Shown here: in pieces, positions 1-8,036 of the stretch
Position numbering within the stretch: position 1 is the first letter of the stretch
Layout of the letters: the number at the start of each line of letters is the position of its first letter
From: Nocardia grenadensis NBRC 108939
GTDB taxonomy: Bacteria > Actinomycetota > Actinomycetes > Mycobacteriales > Mycobacteriaceae
Direction of reading: 5' to 3'
Length of the DNA: 64,000 nt
NCBI RefSeq assembly: GCF_001613445.1
Contig: NZ_BDCJ01000006.1
Span: 372,001-436,000, forward strand
Made by a program: the position numbers and the translations under genes
The notes under the pieces: generated by a model
What the model was told of the DNA's origin: nothing
The model's input: only the letters and a program-made list of their open reading frames with translations
The model's database searches: none

Positions 1-33
1 AAGATCGTTTCGCTGGCCCCGGAGGTGCTCTGA
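1..33 (+). CDS. rplN: 50S ribosomal protein L14, C-terminal end only
   Basis: The first eleven codons read [10 protein letters not shown] followed by TGA, the usual C-terminus of L14. The gene enters from the left edge. It lies one base upstream of rplX, the normal spc-operon order, and its 3' end (GGAGGTGCTC) supplies the ribosome-binding site for rplX. Confidence 0.9.
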
Positions 34-34
34 C

Positions 35-352
35 ATGAAGGTGCACAAGGGCGATACCGTGCTCGTCGTCTCGGGTAAGGACAAGGGTGCCAAGGGCAAG
101 GTCATCCAGGCCTTCCCGAAGGACAACCGGATCCTGGTCGAGGGCGTGAACCGGATCAAGAAGCACGTCGCGAACTCCGCGAACCTGCGTGGCGCCTCCT
201 CCGGCGGCATCGTGACCCAGGAAGCGCCCATCCACGTGTCCAACGTGATGGTCGTCGACTCGGACGGTAACCCGACCCGGATCGGCTACCGCACCGACGA
301 AGAAACCGGCAAGCGGGTTCGGATCTCCCGTAAGAACGGGAAGGACATCTGA
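35..352 (+). CDS. rplX: 50S ribosomal protein L24
   Basis: This 105-aa protein is an assembly-initiating large-subunit protein that binds 23S rRNA. The N-terminus [17 protein letters not shown] is the KOW motif typical of L24, and the length matches the family. The ATG is preceded by GGAGG inside the end of rplN. It sits between rplN and rplE with one-base spacers, so it is read as part of one polycistronic mRNA. No irregularity is seen. Confidence 0.98.
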   Translation: MKVHKGDTVLVVSGKDKGAKGKVIQAFPKDNRILVEGVNRIKKHVANSANLRGASSGGIVTQEAPIHVSNVMVVDSDGNPTRIGYRTDEETGKRVRISRKNGKDI

Positions 353-353
353 T

Positions 354-917
354 ATGACCACCTCCGAGAAAGTGCAGCCCCGGCTCAAGCAGCGCTACCG
401 TGCCGAGATCAAGGACGCGCTGAACAACGAGTTCGACTACGCCAACGTCATGCAGATCCCGGGCGTGGTCAAGGTCGTGGTGAACATGGGTGTCGGCGAC
501 GCCGCCCGGGACGCGAAGCTGATCAACGGCGCGGTCGACGACCTGGCCCTGATCACCGGCCAGAAGCCGCAGATCCGCAAGGCCACCAAGTCCATCGCGC
601 AGTTCAAGCTGCGTGAGGGTATGCCGATCGGCGCCAAGGTCACCCTGCGCGGCGACCGGATGTGGGAGTTCCTGGACCGCCTGGTCTCGATCGCCCTGCC
701 CCGTATCCGCGACTTCCGCGGCCTGTCGCCCAAGCAGTTCGACGGCAACGGCAACTACACGTTCGGCCTGAGCGAGCAGTCGATGTTCCATGAGATCGAT
801 GTGGACAAGATCGACCGTCCGCGCGGTATGGACATCACCGTTGTCACCACCGCCACCAACAACGAAGAAGGCCGTGCCCTGCTGAAGCACCTCGGCTTCC
901 CGTTCAAGGAGAACTGA
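354..917 (+). CDS. rplE: 50S ribosomal protein L5
   Basis: L5 (187 aa) binds 5S rRNA and forms part of the central protuberance. Typical segments are visible: [18 protein letters not shown] near residue 34, the [18 protein letters not shown] stretch, and RIRDFRGLS. Length is normal for actinobacteria. The start lies one base after the rplX stop, and rpsN follows after three bases, so expression is coupled within the operon. Confidence 0.98.
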   Translation: MTTSEKVQPRLKQRYRAEIKDALNNEFDYANVMQIPGVVKVVVNMGVGDAARDAKLINGAVDDLALITGQKPQIRKATKSIAQFKLREGMPIGAKVTLRGDRMWEFLDRLVSIALPRIRDFRGLSPKQFDGNGNYTFGLSEQSMFHEIDVDKIDRPRGMDITVVTTATNNEEGRALLKHLGFPFKEN

Positions 918-920
918 GAC

Positions 921-1106
921 ATGGCCAAGAAAGCACTGGTCAACAAGGCCAACCGCAAGCCGAAGTTCGCTGTCCGCGCCTACACTCGCTGCCAGCGCTG
1001 CGGCCGGCCGCACGCGGTGTACCGCAAGTTCGGCCTGTGCCGCGTGTGCCTGCGCGAAATGGCGCACCGCGGCGAGCTGCCGGGCGTGCACAAGAGCTCC
1101 TGGTGA
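921..1106 (+). CDS. rpsN: 30S ribosomal protein S14, zinc-binding (type Z)
   Basis: This is a 61-aa S14 with two CxxC pairs (CQRCG and CRVC), the zinc-ribbon version of the protein. It ends [11 protein letters not shown], the normal S14 terminus. In most bacteria rpsH follows directly, but here two terminator-like hairpins and about 10 kb of unrelated genes intervene. The last 36 coding bases are part of a direct repeat found again at the end of the MFS gene near 10.5 kb. Confidence 0.98.
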   Translation: MAKKALVNKANRKPKFAVRAYTRCQRCGRPHAVYRKFGLCRVCLREMAHRGELPGVHKSSW

Positions 1107-1109
1107 GCT
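1071..1109 (+). repeat. 39-bp direct repeat, copy 1 (rpsN 3' end)
   Basis: These 39 bases match 10488-10526 at 36 positions, and the last 24 bases are identical. Both copies are read in the same frame and encode GELP-x-VHKSSW plus TGA. The copies lie 9,417 bp apart and bracket the foreign block in the spc operon. I infer a duplication or integration scar at the 3' end of rpsN. Confidence 0.9.
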
Positions 1110-1112
1110 GAG

Positions 1113-1136
1113 CCGGGCGGGTGGTCGCCCGCCCGG
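1113..1136 (+). terminator. Hairpin directly after rpsN
   Basis: A perfect 9-bp GC stem (CCGGGCGGG / CCCGCCCGG) with a 6-nt loop lies seven bases after the rpsN stop. There is no U-tract, which is common for actinobacterial terminators. It would stop or attenuate transcription of the upstream half of the split spc operon. Confidence 0.6.
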
Positions 1137-1149
1137 TGTTCACAATATC

Positions 1150-1182
1150 GAGAAGGACCCGAGCCGAGCTCGGGTCCTTCTC
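1150..1182. terminator. Strong 14-bp hairpin between rpsN and a convergent gene
   Basis: A perfect 14-bp stem (GAGAAGGACCCGAG paired with its complement) encloses a 5-nt loop. It lies between rpsN and the 3' end of the oppositely oriented DUF981-like gene, so it could act in both directions. Together with the preceding hairpin it separates rpsN from everything downstream. Confidence 0.75.
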
Positions 1183-1286
1183 GACGGCCCTGTCTCCGGC
1201 CATCGGCATGACGCGGTCGGCTCGGTGCGCGACCGGAAAGACGAGCTCTGCGGTCGGTATTCGCGCGGTGTCTGTACCGGATACGT

Positions 1287-2006
1287 CTAGGACGTGTTCA
1301 TGATGAGGCCGATATGGGTGAAGTAGTTCAGTACGGAGAACACTATCCAGGCGGTGCCCGAGAGGCACCAACATATCGCTATGACAAGACCCACCACTCG
1401 ATTGCTGTTCTTGGTGAACGCCGGTGTCAGGACGGCTCCTGCCGCGATGAGGAAGAACAGTGTCGAGATGAATACCGACTCCACCATCGGTGAATCGGCG
1501 AATCGACCGGTGATGGGCTCTTCCGGCGGGGCGCCGAACAGCTGGTACTTGATACCGGCGACTCCGATCGCGGCCATTCCCGCGCCGACGGCGGCGACCA
1601 GGTAGGACACCGGTCTCATCGTCGTGAAAAGGCTCGCGATGTCTTCGCCCCCGGCCCGCGATCGGATCTTCCACAGATAGAACGCGGCGGCCAGCAGGAG
1701 AACGCCGAGAGCCAGCGACCCTTCGCCGAAAACTATATTCGCCTGGGGGACGACCGAAAACGGCCATTCGACGGTCATATGCCCACCGAGAAACGTCAGC
1801 AATGCGCCGTTGATTCCGAGGGCCAACGCGTATCCGTCGAAGTCCGAAGGTTTTCCTTCCAGGATTTTTCGCCCCAGCGAGACAACCAATAGAAGGGATA
1901 CGCCTGCCGAAATTCCCATCAAGGTGTTGTACATCTGGAAGCGATCCCAGGGGAACTCTTCTGGCGCTGCCAGGAGTGTCGATCGAACAGCTGTTGTCGA
2001 AAGCAT
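1287..2006 (-). CDS. DUF981-family integral membrane protein
   Basis: This 239-aa protein is very hydrophobic, with about six or seven predicted membrane segments. Recognisable DUF981-type features are the N-terminal MYNTLMGISAG segment, GYALALGINGALLTFLGGHM-like residues around 55-75, and NIVFGEGSLALGVLLLAAA. The function of this family is not known to me. The ATG is preceded on the minus strand by AGAGAA. It points toward rpsN and is the first gene of the block interrupting the ribosomal operon. Family assignment is by pattern memory only. Confidence 0.7.
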   Translation of the reverse strand: MLSTTAVRSTLLAAPEEFPWDRFQMYNTLMGISAGVSLLLVVSLGRKILEGKPSDFDGYALALGINGALLTFLGGHMTVEWPFSVVPQANIVFGEGSLALGVLLLAAAFYLWKIRSRAGGEDIASLFTTMRPVSYLVAAVGAGMAAIGVAGIKYQLFGAPPEEPITGRFADSPMVESVFISTLFFLIAAGAVLTPAFTKNSNRVVGLVIAICWCLSGTAWIVFSVLNYFTHIGLIMNTS

Positions 2007-2649
2007 GTAATTCTCTTACTACTTGTGAACTGTGCCGATGGGTGATGATTTGCCGGCTGTCCGGTCGGTCGACCCGTGCAGCCGGAAGCAATCGATCATC
2101 GGCGGGATGGATCGGATCGCCGCTGCGGTCCGGCTCCGATGGCCTCGGAGAACGCGGCGGTTGGCAGACGGCGATCTCGGGTTGAAGTGGATATGTGTCC
2201 TGCGTGCCCTCCGGCCCGGTGGTTGTAGCAATCCGGTTCGCTGTCGGGGCCGGCGCGCTTCCGACGTGCGATGCTCCGAGTATCGTCCGTGCTGAATGTT
2301 TGCCAAGGCGTTTGCTGTATATCGGCTGTGTAACATTTTCCGGGTGGCGGACGAAGCCGGTGAATCGGGAAGCGCAGCGACGGGGTCTGCCGGGCCGGTA
2401 GCGGAGGACGGTGGCTTCGCCGCCCAGGCATGAGCGGCGGTGCCGCTCGCTGCGCAGGCAGTGCGCGGTACGAACGGGTGGTGATGGCCGCCTGTCCCGG
2501 CGGGCGATTTCCGCAGGGCGTATCGGCGGTGCTCGATTCGGAGCGGCCGGTGTCCGGGCCTTGAGCCGAAATGGTAGCTGTTGCGGCATAGTCGAATTCG
2601 TTCCCAGGTTCGAGGAGAACCGGAGAAATCGGGCACGGGTGGCGTCGGT
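2007..2649. other. Intergenic stretch with no recognisable gene
   Basis: About 640 bases separate two divergent genes. Several open frames run through on both strands, as expected at this GC content, but none has a convincing start, domain or hydrophobic pattern. I see nothing definable beyond promoter candidates at its right edge. Confidence 0.5.
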
Positions 2650-2655
2650 TAGTAT
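2650..2655 (+). promoter_or_regulatory. Candidate -10 box for a leaderless transcript
   Basis: TAGTAT fits the actinobacterial TANNNT -10 pattern and ends eight bases before the GTG start at 2664. Transcription would begin at or next to the start codon, giving a leaderless mRNA. No clear -35 is seen. Confidence 0.4.
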
Positions 2656-2663
2656 CGGCGACT

Positions 2664-3071
2664 GTGAGGCATATCGCGCGAGCGCCGGAGCTGGTGCGGG
2701 TGCTCGTGCTCGTCTTCGCCGCCGTGGTGCTGACGCTCGAGGTCCGCGACGGCCAGCTGGTCGATCCGCGTGAGACCACCTATGTCTCGCTGGTGTCTTC
2801 CCTGGTCGCGGTGCACAATTCGGCCGAAACCGAGGTCGAGCGGCCGAGTGAGACGGGCGGGCAGTCCGTGCACTGCCGCTATGCCTGCGCACGTGCCGCG
2901 GCACCGCGGCCCCGGTTCGACGACCTGTGGCCTGCCGCACTGCTCTTCATGGGCCTCGTTGTGGGGCTGCTGGTTTACACGCGCCGCATATCGCCGTCGG
3001 CGCTACCGGCGCCCGCTGCGGCCGCGGCCGGGGAAGAGATTCTGCTGCACCTCTGCGTCTGCCGGAGGTGA
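2664..3071 (+). CDS. Small two-helix membrane protein of unknown function
   Basis: The 135-aa product has an N-terminal hydrophobic helix (about residues 10-28) and a second near 92-110, separated by a hydrophilic loop with two cysteines (HCRYAC). The tail ends LHLCVCRR. I do not recognise the family. The GTG start at 2664 is chosen because a TANNNT box sits just upstream and no ribosome-binding site is apparent. A GC-rich hairpin follows the stop. The helix-loop-helix layout suggests a membrane protein with a loop of about 60 residues on one side. Confidence 0.55.
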   Translation: MRHIARAPELVRVLVLVFAAVVLTLEVRDGQLVDPRETTYVSLVSSLVAVHNSAETEVERPSETGGQSVHCRYACARAAAPRPRFDDLWPAALLFMGLVVGLLVYTRRISPSALPAPAAAAAGEEILLHLCVCRR

Positions 3072-3085
3072 CAGACCTATGCCGA

Positions 3086-3109
3086 GCCGGCGGGCCGATC
3101 CCCGCCGGC
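3086..3109 (+). terminator. Hairpin after the small membrane protein gene
   Basis: A perfect 9-bp stem (GCCGGCGGG / CCCGCCGGC) with a 6-nt loop begins 15 bases after the stop codon at 3071. Confidence 0.5.
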
Positions 3110-3539
3110 CGGTGAGAGCTGCCCCGATGGAGGCCGTGCGGATTCCTGAGACAGCTGTGCGAGGTGCTGCGCGTGCCGTGGAGTGGCCCCGGGAGCCGGT
3201 CCGTCTCCTGCCAGGGGCGGGCCGGGGGCTACCGGGAGTCGAAAGTGTGCCGCGGTCCGGCCGCCGCGCACCGATCCGTTCCTGGCAACCGTTTCCCCAC
3301 GCTCGCTGCCGCGCAGTATCCGGCGGGGTGGTCTGCGCGCACCCGAAAGGCGTCGGTGGAGCGGTCCGGAAACAGGCACGCCGGCCCCGCGCCGGGTCCC
3401 GCAGAAAGGAACACACCGCACGAGAATCCGGTTCGGCCTGCGGTCGTCCGAGTGGACGAGGGCCCTGCCGACTGCCGCACACGGCGGCACAAGAGCACAT
3501 CGGACACCCACGATCAGACGATTACAACAGGAGATATCC
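3110..3539. other. Intergenic stretch with no recognisable gene
   Basis: Overlapping open frames exist on both strands but show no start signal or known motif. Only the last bases are informative: an AGGAG ribosome-binding site at 3529-3533 for the exported protein that follows. Confidence 0.45.
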
Positions 3540-3875
3540 ATGAGATTCCACCTTCCACTGACCGTCCTCGCGGTCTCGGCCGGCTGTCTCGTTCTCGGGA
3601 GCGGTTCGGCTTCGGCGCTGTCGGTCGATCGATCCGAGGAAGCCGTCACCGTGCACCTGACCGACGCGGAAGCACGGGCGGTCGAGGACCTGAACCTCGG
3701 CCCGCTGCTCGGCGCACTGCCGCCCAATTTCACCCCGGACGCGAAACAACGTCTCGGCGAGAGCATCACCGAGTACGCGGGCCGCGCCGCCGACCAGCCG
3801 GGATCGACCCTGTCGGTCATCATCGACCAGCCGATCGCGGCACCGCCGGGAGTGAGCGTCACCGTCACCCGCTGA
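3540..3875 (+). CDS. Small exported protein, unknown function
   Basis: The ATG at 3540 follows AGGAG with a normal spacer. The 111-aa product has a textbook Sec signal peptide: MRFHLP, a hydrophobic core (TVLAVSAGCLVLGSGSA) and a likely signal peptidase I site after SASA. The mature part of about 85 residues is acidic, has no cysteine and ends SVTVTR. I recognise no domain. An open frame extends far upstream, but the start at the signal peptide is better supported. An 8-bp inverted repeat (3874-3881 with 3900-3907) after the stop may help termination. Confidence 0.75.
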   Translation: MRFHLPLTVLAVSAGCLVLGSGSASALSVDRSEEAVTVHLTDAEARAVEDLNLGPLLGALPPNFTPDAKQRLGESITEYAGRAADQPGSTLSVIIDQPIAAPPGVSVTVTR

Positions 3876-3899
3876 TCCGCCGATAGGCACCGCCCGGCC

Positions 3900-4132
3900 G
3901 GCGGATCCCGATGCCGGCCGGGCGGCAGCCAGGCCGCGGTGCGGCCGGTGCCGCGACCCAGATCGGCTGCCCACCGCACCTGCTGCCATGCCCGCCGGTG
4001 CAGACGGTCGAGCAGCGCGAGACCCATATCGTCGAGCACGGTCTGCTCGTAGGTGGGTGCCCATCCGTCGTAACCGGTTGCCACATCGACCGTTCGGTAG
4101 TGGCGACGGTCGAAATCGGCGAAGGTCGGCAC
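3900..4132 (-). pseudogene. Truncated, frameshifted SAM-dependent methyltransferase remnant
   Basis: Read on the minus strand from a possible GTG at 4132, the translation gives RHYRTVDVATGYDGWAPTYE and then WAADLGRGTGRTAAWL. This is the N-terminus and SAM-binding motif I of a class I methyltransferase, where DLGCGTG is expected; the cysteine is arginine here. After that the frame appears to slip, with GIGIRRPGGAYRRIS continuing in another frame, and homology ends against the 3' end of the neighbouring exported-protein gene. The rest of the roughly 200-aa domain is absent. I read it as a decayed fragment. Confidence 0.65.
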
Positions 4133-4252
4133 GGTCCCATCGTGCGGCGGTGGCCGGGCCGCGGGCAACAGATTTCCGGCCTCGACCACCAGGCCGGGAG
4201 CCCGTCCGGCTCGCCGGGGGCGCGGCCGGAACATCGGGCACCGCCCCCGATG

Positions 4253-4489
4253 TCAGGCGAAGTGGGATTTGTAGATCTGGCCGTGCACGCCGACGGTACG
4301 GTCCCCCACTTGGGAGACGGTGAAGTCCGCCGCCGCGGAGAGATAGGCGTACGCGGTGGCGCGATCCATACCCTTCTCCTGTTCCAGGAAATCCAGCGCG
4401 TTCACGACCGCCCGGCGCATGGCGACGTTCAGATCGCTGGACTTCTGCGAACCGTCCGGGTCGGAGAGGCCGGCCGGTGACTCGCGCAC
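4253..4489 (-). pseudogene. Acetamidase/formamidase C-terminal fragment
   Basis: The last 78 codons of a minus-strand frame match the C-terminus of FmdA/AmdA-type acetamidases: SDLNVAMRRAVVNALDFLE, then AYAYLSAAADFTVSQV, then DRTVGVHGQIYKSHF at the end. A full enzyme is usually more than 300 residues; everything upstream is missing and replaced by the divergent TPM-domain gene. A GTG at 4489 could still start a short peptide, but the catalytic core is gone. It lies next to another gene remnant, so this spot has suffered deletions. Confidence 0.8.
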
Positions 4490-4491
4490 GC

Positions 4492-4497
4492 TACATT
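4492..4497 (+). promoter_or_regulatory. Candidate -10 box for the TPM-domain gene
   Basis: TACATT fits TANNNT and ends seven bases before the ATG at 4505, so transcription would start at the start codon (leaderless). No ribosome-binding site is visible in front of this ATG, which agrees with that reading. Confidence 0.45.
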
Positions 4498-4504
4498 CGG
4501 TGAC

Positions 4505-6475
4505 ATGCCGACCTCGAATAATCCGCTGCGCCGGATCGCGTGGTTCGTGCTCGGCCTCCTGTACGTCACCGCGGTGGCGGCGCCGGGCGCGGCGGCGGAG
4601 CAGCCCACCCGGATGGACACCTACGTCACCGATTCGGCCGGTGCGCTCGACGCCGGTGACGCCCAGCGCGTGCGTGCGGCGGTCGATACTCTCTACGCCG
4701 ATCACAAAGTGTGGCTCTGGGTCGCCTATGTGCACGATTTCGCCGGTGACAGCCCGCAGGACTGGGCCGCGCGGACCTCTCGGCAATCCGGGTTCGGAAA
4801 CCGGGATCTGCTGCTGGCGGTGGCCACCCGGGATCGCGCCTACGCCTTCTACGGTGAGCGCCCGGCCGGGGTCAGCGAATCCGAGATCGACCGGCTGCTC
4901 GCCGACCGGGTCGAACCCGCGCTGCGCGACAGCCGGTGGGCCGACGCGGGTGTCGTCGCGGCTCAGGGGATCGGTTCGGCAATGAGCGGGGGCGGAGTGA
5001 GCACGGGTCCCGTACTGCTCATCGGTGCGCTCATCGTGCTCGCCGTGGGGGGTCTGCTGCTGTATCAGCGCTACCGGCGCCGGGCCCGGGACCGGGCCGA
5101 ACTCGAACAGGCCCGGCAGACCGATCCGACCGACCCCGCCGCCCTCGCGGCGCTACCGCTCGAGGCGCTGCACGCGCGGTCGCGGGAGATCCTCGTCGAA
5201 CTCGACAATGCCGTACGGACCAGTGCCGAGGAGTTGGAACTGGCCGTCGGGGAGTTCGGTGATCCGGCGGTGCTGCCCTTCCGTACCGCGCTGGAGAACG
5301 CGCGAGCCGCCACCGCGAAGGCGTTCACGATCCGGCAGCGGCTCGACGACGCCATCCCGGAAACACCCGACGAACAGCGCACCCTGCTGATCGATCTCAT
5401 CACCACCGCCGGTCGCGCCGACCGCGAACTCGACGCCCGCGTCGCCGAGTTCGACGCGATGCGCGATCTGCTCATCGATGCCGGACCCCGGCTGGACGCG
5501 CTGACCCGCGATATCATCGACCTCACCGGCCGCACCCCGGCATCGGAAGCCGAACTGGCCCGGCTGGCGAGCATCCATCCGGCCAGTGTGCTCGCACCGA
5601 TCGCCGACAACGTCACCATGGCTCGCGAGCGGATCGCTTTCGCCGACGACTGCGTCGACGACGGTCGGCGGGAAATCGCCCGGCCGGTGGGTGAACAGGG
5701 CGGGGCGGTCGCCGATATCCGGGCCGCCGAGGGCGCGATCGGCCAGGCCCGCACCCTGCTCGACGCCGTGGACGGCGCCGCGGCCCATATCCAGCAGGCG
5801 CGGGCGGGCCTGCCCGCCGTCCTCGACGAGTTGCGCGGCGATCTCGCCGCCGCCGCCGAATTGACCGAGCACGGCGGCCCGGAACTGGCGACGGCCGTCG
5901 CCGCCGCCCGGGACGTGCTGGCGCGTGCGGATACCGCCGCCGCGGCCGACCCGCTCGGTGTGTACCACGAGGCGGTCGCCGCCGACGGGGATCTGGATCG
6001 GGCGCTCGCCGCGGCCGGGGCCCGGAAGACGGCGGCCGCGGACCTGGCGCGCCGGCTGGACCAGACGCTCGGCGACGCGGCCACCCGGGTCCGGATGGCA
6101 GGCGATTTCATCGCCACCCGCCGGGGCGCGATGGACGCGATGCCCCGCACCCGGCTCTCGGAGGCTCAGCGGCACCTCGACGAGGCGCAGCGGCTGCGCA
6201 CCGCGGACCCGGCCGCCGCGCTCGATCATGCGCGCCGGGCCGCCGATCTCGGTGGTCGCGCATTGCAGGAAGCGCAGGCCGGGGTGCAGACCTGGGAAGT
6301 CCGGCGGCCGCCGACGGGTGGGGCGCAGGCGGGCGCGATCCTGGGCGGCATCCTCATCGACAGCATGCTGCGCGGTGGGATGGGCGGCGGTCACGGTCAC
6401 CACGGCGGGTACCGGGCCGGGTCCTTCGGCGGGTCGGGCGGATCGCGGCGGATCAGCCGCGGCGGACGCTTCTGA
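4505..6475 (+). CDS. TPM-domain membrane protein with long helical region
   Basis: This 656-aa protein starts with a signal or anchor helix (about residues 11-30). A TPM/Psb32-like domain follows (about 38-160; YVTDSAGALDAGDAQRVRAAVD at its start, broken here by no gaps). A transmembrane helix lies near 168-190 and an Arg-rich cytosolic flank follows. Residues 200-610 are Ala/Glu/Arg-rich and probably form long helices. The tail is Gly/His-rich (GGGHGHHGG). TPM domains occur in proteins of envelope or photosystem quality control; the exact role here is unknown. It is convergent with the phosphodiesterase-like gene, sharing a strong terminator. Confidence 0.8.
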   Translation: MPTSNNPLRRIAWFVLGLLYVTAVAAPGAAAEQPTRMDTYVTDSAGALDAGDAQRVRAAVDTLYADHKVWLWVAYVHDFAGDSPQDWAARTSRQSGFGNRDLLLAVATRDRAYAFYGERPAGVSESEIDRLLADRVEPALRDSRWADAGVVAAQGIGSAMSGGGVSTGPVLLIGALIVLAVGGLLLYQRYRRRARDRAELEQARQTDPTDPAALAALPLEALHARSREILVELDNAVRTSAEELELAVGEFGDPAVLPFRTALENARAATAKAFTIRQRLDDAIPETPDEQRTLLIDLITTAGRADRELDARVAEFDAMRDLLIDAGPRLDALTRDIIDLTGRTPASEAELARLASIHPASVLAPIADNVTMARERIAFADDCVDDGRREIARPVGEQGGAVADIRAAEGAIGQARTLLDAVDGAAAHIQQARAGLPAVLDELRGDLAAAAELTEHGGPELATAVAAARDVLARADTAAAADPLGVYHEAVAADGDLDRALAAAGARKTAAADLARRLDQTLGDAATRVRMAGDFIATRRGAMDAMPRTRLSEAQRHLDEAQRLRTADPAAALDHARRAADLGGRALQEAQAGVQTWEVRRPPTGGAQAGAILGGILIDSMLRGGMGGGHGHHGGYRAGSFGGSGGSRRISRGGRF

Positions 6476-6522
6476 CGCGACCCGAGTGCCCGCCCGCGGT
6501 ACGGGCGCGGGTGAAAGCGCGC

Positions 6523-6546
6523 GTGCCGCCACCCGGGTGGCGGCAC
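6523..6546. terminator. Bidirectional terminator between convergent genes
   Basis: A perfect 24-nt palindrome (GTGCCGCCAC arms around CCGG) lies between the stop of the TPM-domain gene and the stop of the opposing phosphodiesterase-like gene, so it can end both transcripts. Confidence 0.8.
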
Positions 6547-6572
6547 AATCGATCCGCGCGTATCCGCTGATC

Positions 6573-7706
6573 TCAGCGCGACATGATGAGCGGTACCAGT
6601 TGTTCGTCCGGTGTCCGGGCGCCGTGGTGGCCGGACATCGCCGACTCCAGCGGTTCGTGCTCCGGTCGCACCAGTACGGTGCGGCCCGCCGCGACGGCGA
6701 GCAGATCCCCGATCCGGTTCGCGATCACCGGGGTGGGCGGAGTGGGACCGAACCAGTGTTCGTCGAGGGCCTGCTCACGGGTCACCACCTGGGCGTGCCC
6801 CGCCAGCCGCTCCCGCCAGGTCGCCAGCGCGTCGGCTCGTGCGGCGGTGTGCCGGAGGTAGACGTGGCGAACCCGGGCCTCGCCCGCGATCAGGGCTACG
6901 TCGCGGTGCAGCACCTCGGACGCGTCGAGGTCGACCGCGTGGTCCGCGTGGATCATCCCGTGGTCACCCGTGATCAGCAGTGTGCAGGTGCCGGGCAGTT
7001 CGCCGAGCAGTCCGGCCACGAACCCGTCGATATCCCGCAGGACCGCGAGTGCCTCGGGTGATTCGGGTCCGTGCAGGTGGCCGGTCGAGTCGAGGTCGGG
7101 GAAGTAGGCGTAGGCGAAGCGCGATCGCGTGCCCGGATGACGGGCGACGGCCAGGATTCCGGCGCGGAGTTCGTCGAGAGTGGTGGCGGGGTGCAGTGTC
7201 CCCGGTGCGCGGAACGATGCCCGGGTCAGACCGGAGCGCACCTGGTACTCCGGGACCACATAGTGCAGCTCCACGCCGCGCGCGGCGAGGTCCTGTAAGC
7301 GGCTCCGGTGCGGTTGCGCCGATTCGGGCGGATAGGTCTCGCGCGCGTCGTCGCCGGTCGCGGAGTCGAATCGCCAGCGCAAGGAGTTGAACAGCCGCAG
7401 GCCGTCGGCGGCGGCGGGCACGGCGAAGCTGTAGCCGATGATGCCGTGTGTGGCGCAGGGCGCGCCGAGCGCCAAGCTGGTGAGGCTGGTGGCGGTGGTG
7501 GCCGGGAATCCGGCGGTGAGCGTGGTGGTGACGTGCGCCGCCAGTGTGGGGGCGAGATCACGGTGGCGTGCCAGTAGTTCGGCGCCCAGACCGTCGATCA
7601 GCAGCAGCACGACGTCCCGGTTGAGGGTGAGGCCGAGTGGGTCGGGCGCGTCGAACCCGAACGACGCGGTGACGGACGGCAGGATATCGGCGAGCGTGTA
7701 CTGCAC
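6573..7706 (-). CDS. Alkaline-phosphatase-superfamily nucleotide pyrophosphatase/phosphodiesterase
   Basis: The 377-aa protein shows the metal-binding order of the type I phosphodiesterase/nucleotide pyrophosphatase family: LLLIDGLG (Asp38), FPATTATSLTSLALG with the likely nucleophilic Thr, GAPCATHGIIGY, then YFPDLDSTGHLHG and LLITGDHGM with Asp/His metal ligands. It probably hydrolyses phosphodiester or pyrophosphate bonds in a two-metal reaction; substrate unknown. GTG at 7706 is chosen because homology begins at once; a TTG at 7715 is possible. The frame is open further upstream but looks non-coding. It diverges from the MFS gene. Confidence 0.8.
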   Translation of the reverse strand: MQYTLADILPSVTASFGFDAPDPLGLTLNRDVVLLLIDGLGAELLARHRDLAPTLAAHVTTTLTAGFPATTATSLTSLALGAPCATHGIIGYSFAVPAAADGLRLFNSLRWRFDSATGDDARETYPPESAQPHRSRLQDLAARGVELHYVVPEYQVRSGLTRASFRAPGTLHPATTLDELRAGILAVARHPGTRSRFAYAYFPDLDSTGHLHGPESPEALAVLRDIDGFVAGLLGELPGTCTLLITGDHGMIHADHAVDLDASEVLHRDVALIAGEARVRHVYLRHTAARADALATWRERLAGHAQVVTREQALDEHWFGPTPPTPVIANRIGDLLAVAAGRTVLVRPEHEPLESAMSGHHGARTPDEQLVPLIMSR

Positions 7707-7971
7707 AGGTTCCAATGGTGCAGTACGGAGGCGATCCGGGAGCGAATCCGTGGGTAGACCGGCTGGGGCACAGGCGTCCTGCCCGTGGCCGCCGCGACCG
7801 TTGCGGATCCGGGAGCATGCCGGTCGATCGCGGTCGACGCGATCGACCGGCGGCGATTCTCGAGGTCTTTCGCGCGTGTGGAGGCCGTGTATCACGCGCT
7901 GCCGCTGCGGTGCGACTCGGTAGCGCGTTCCGCTCCCTCAGCGAAATGTTCACGCACGCGAATTGGCTGGA

Positions 7972-8004
7972 TTGCATCATGCATGTTATGTGTACTATGC
8001 ACAT
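7972..8004 (+). promoter_or_regulatory. Promoter with overlapping inverted repeat upstream of the MFS gene
   Basis: A -35-like TTGCAT (7972-7977) and a -10 TACTAT (7993-7998) are 15 bases apart. The -10 sits inside an inverted repeat, ATGTG (7988-7992) and CACAT (8000-8004), centred on the promoter. This is the layout of an operator for a dimeric repressor, as often found in front of drug exporters. No regulator gene is adjacent in this window. Confidence 0.5.
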
Positions 8005-8036
8005 CGGCTGACTTTCGAATATCGAGGAGCACGCTC

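Noticed and set aside
1086..1109. Repeat as attachment site of a phage or integrative element
   Set aside because: The sequence fits the idea, but no integrase, excisionase or phage gene lies in the block, so it is reported only as a scar of unknown mechanism.
2019..2650. Small genes in the gap after the DUF981-like gene
   Set aside because: Several frames overlap with equal merit, none with a ribosome-binding site, signal peptide or domain.
940..2940. 666-codon minus-strand open frame across rpsN and the DUF981-like gene
   Set aside because: It runs antisense to rpsN and through two terminators, is Arg/Pro/Ser-rich, and conflicts with the well-supported DUF981-like frame.
5153..6532. 459-codon minus-strand open frame opposite the TPM-domain gene
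   Set aside because: Antisense shadow of an Ala/Glu/Arg-rich helical region with no recognisable domain.
7785..8036. Upstream extension of the MFS gene frame
   Set aside because: It overlaps the promoter/operator and lacks transporter homology; GTG 8037 has a strong GAGGAG site.
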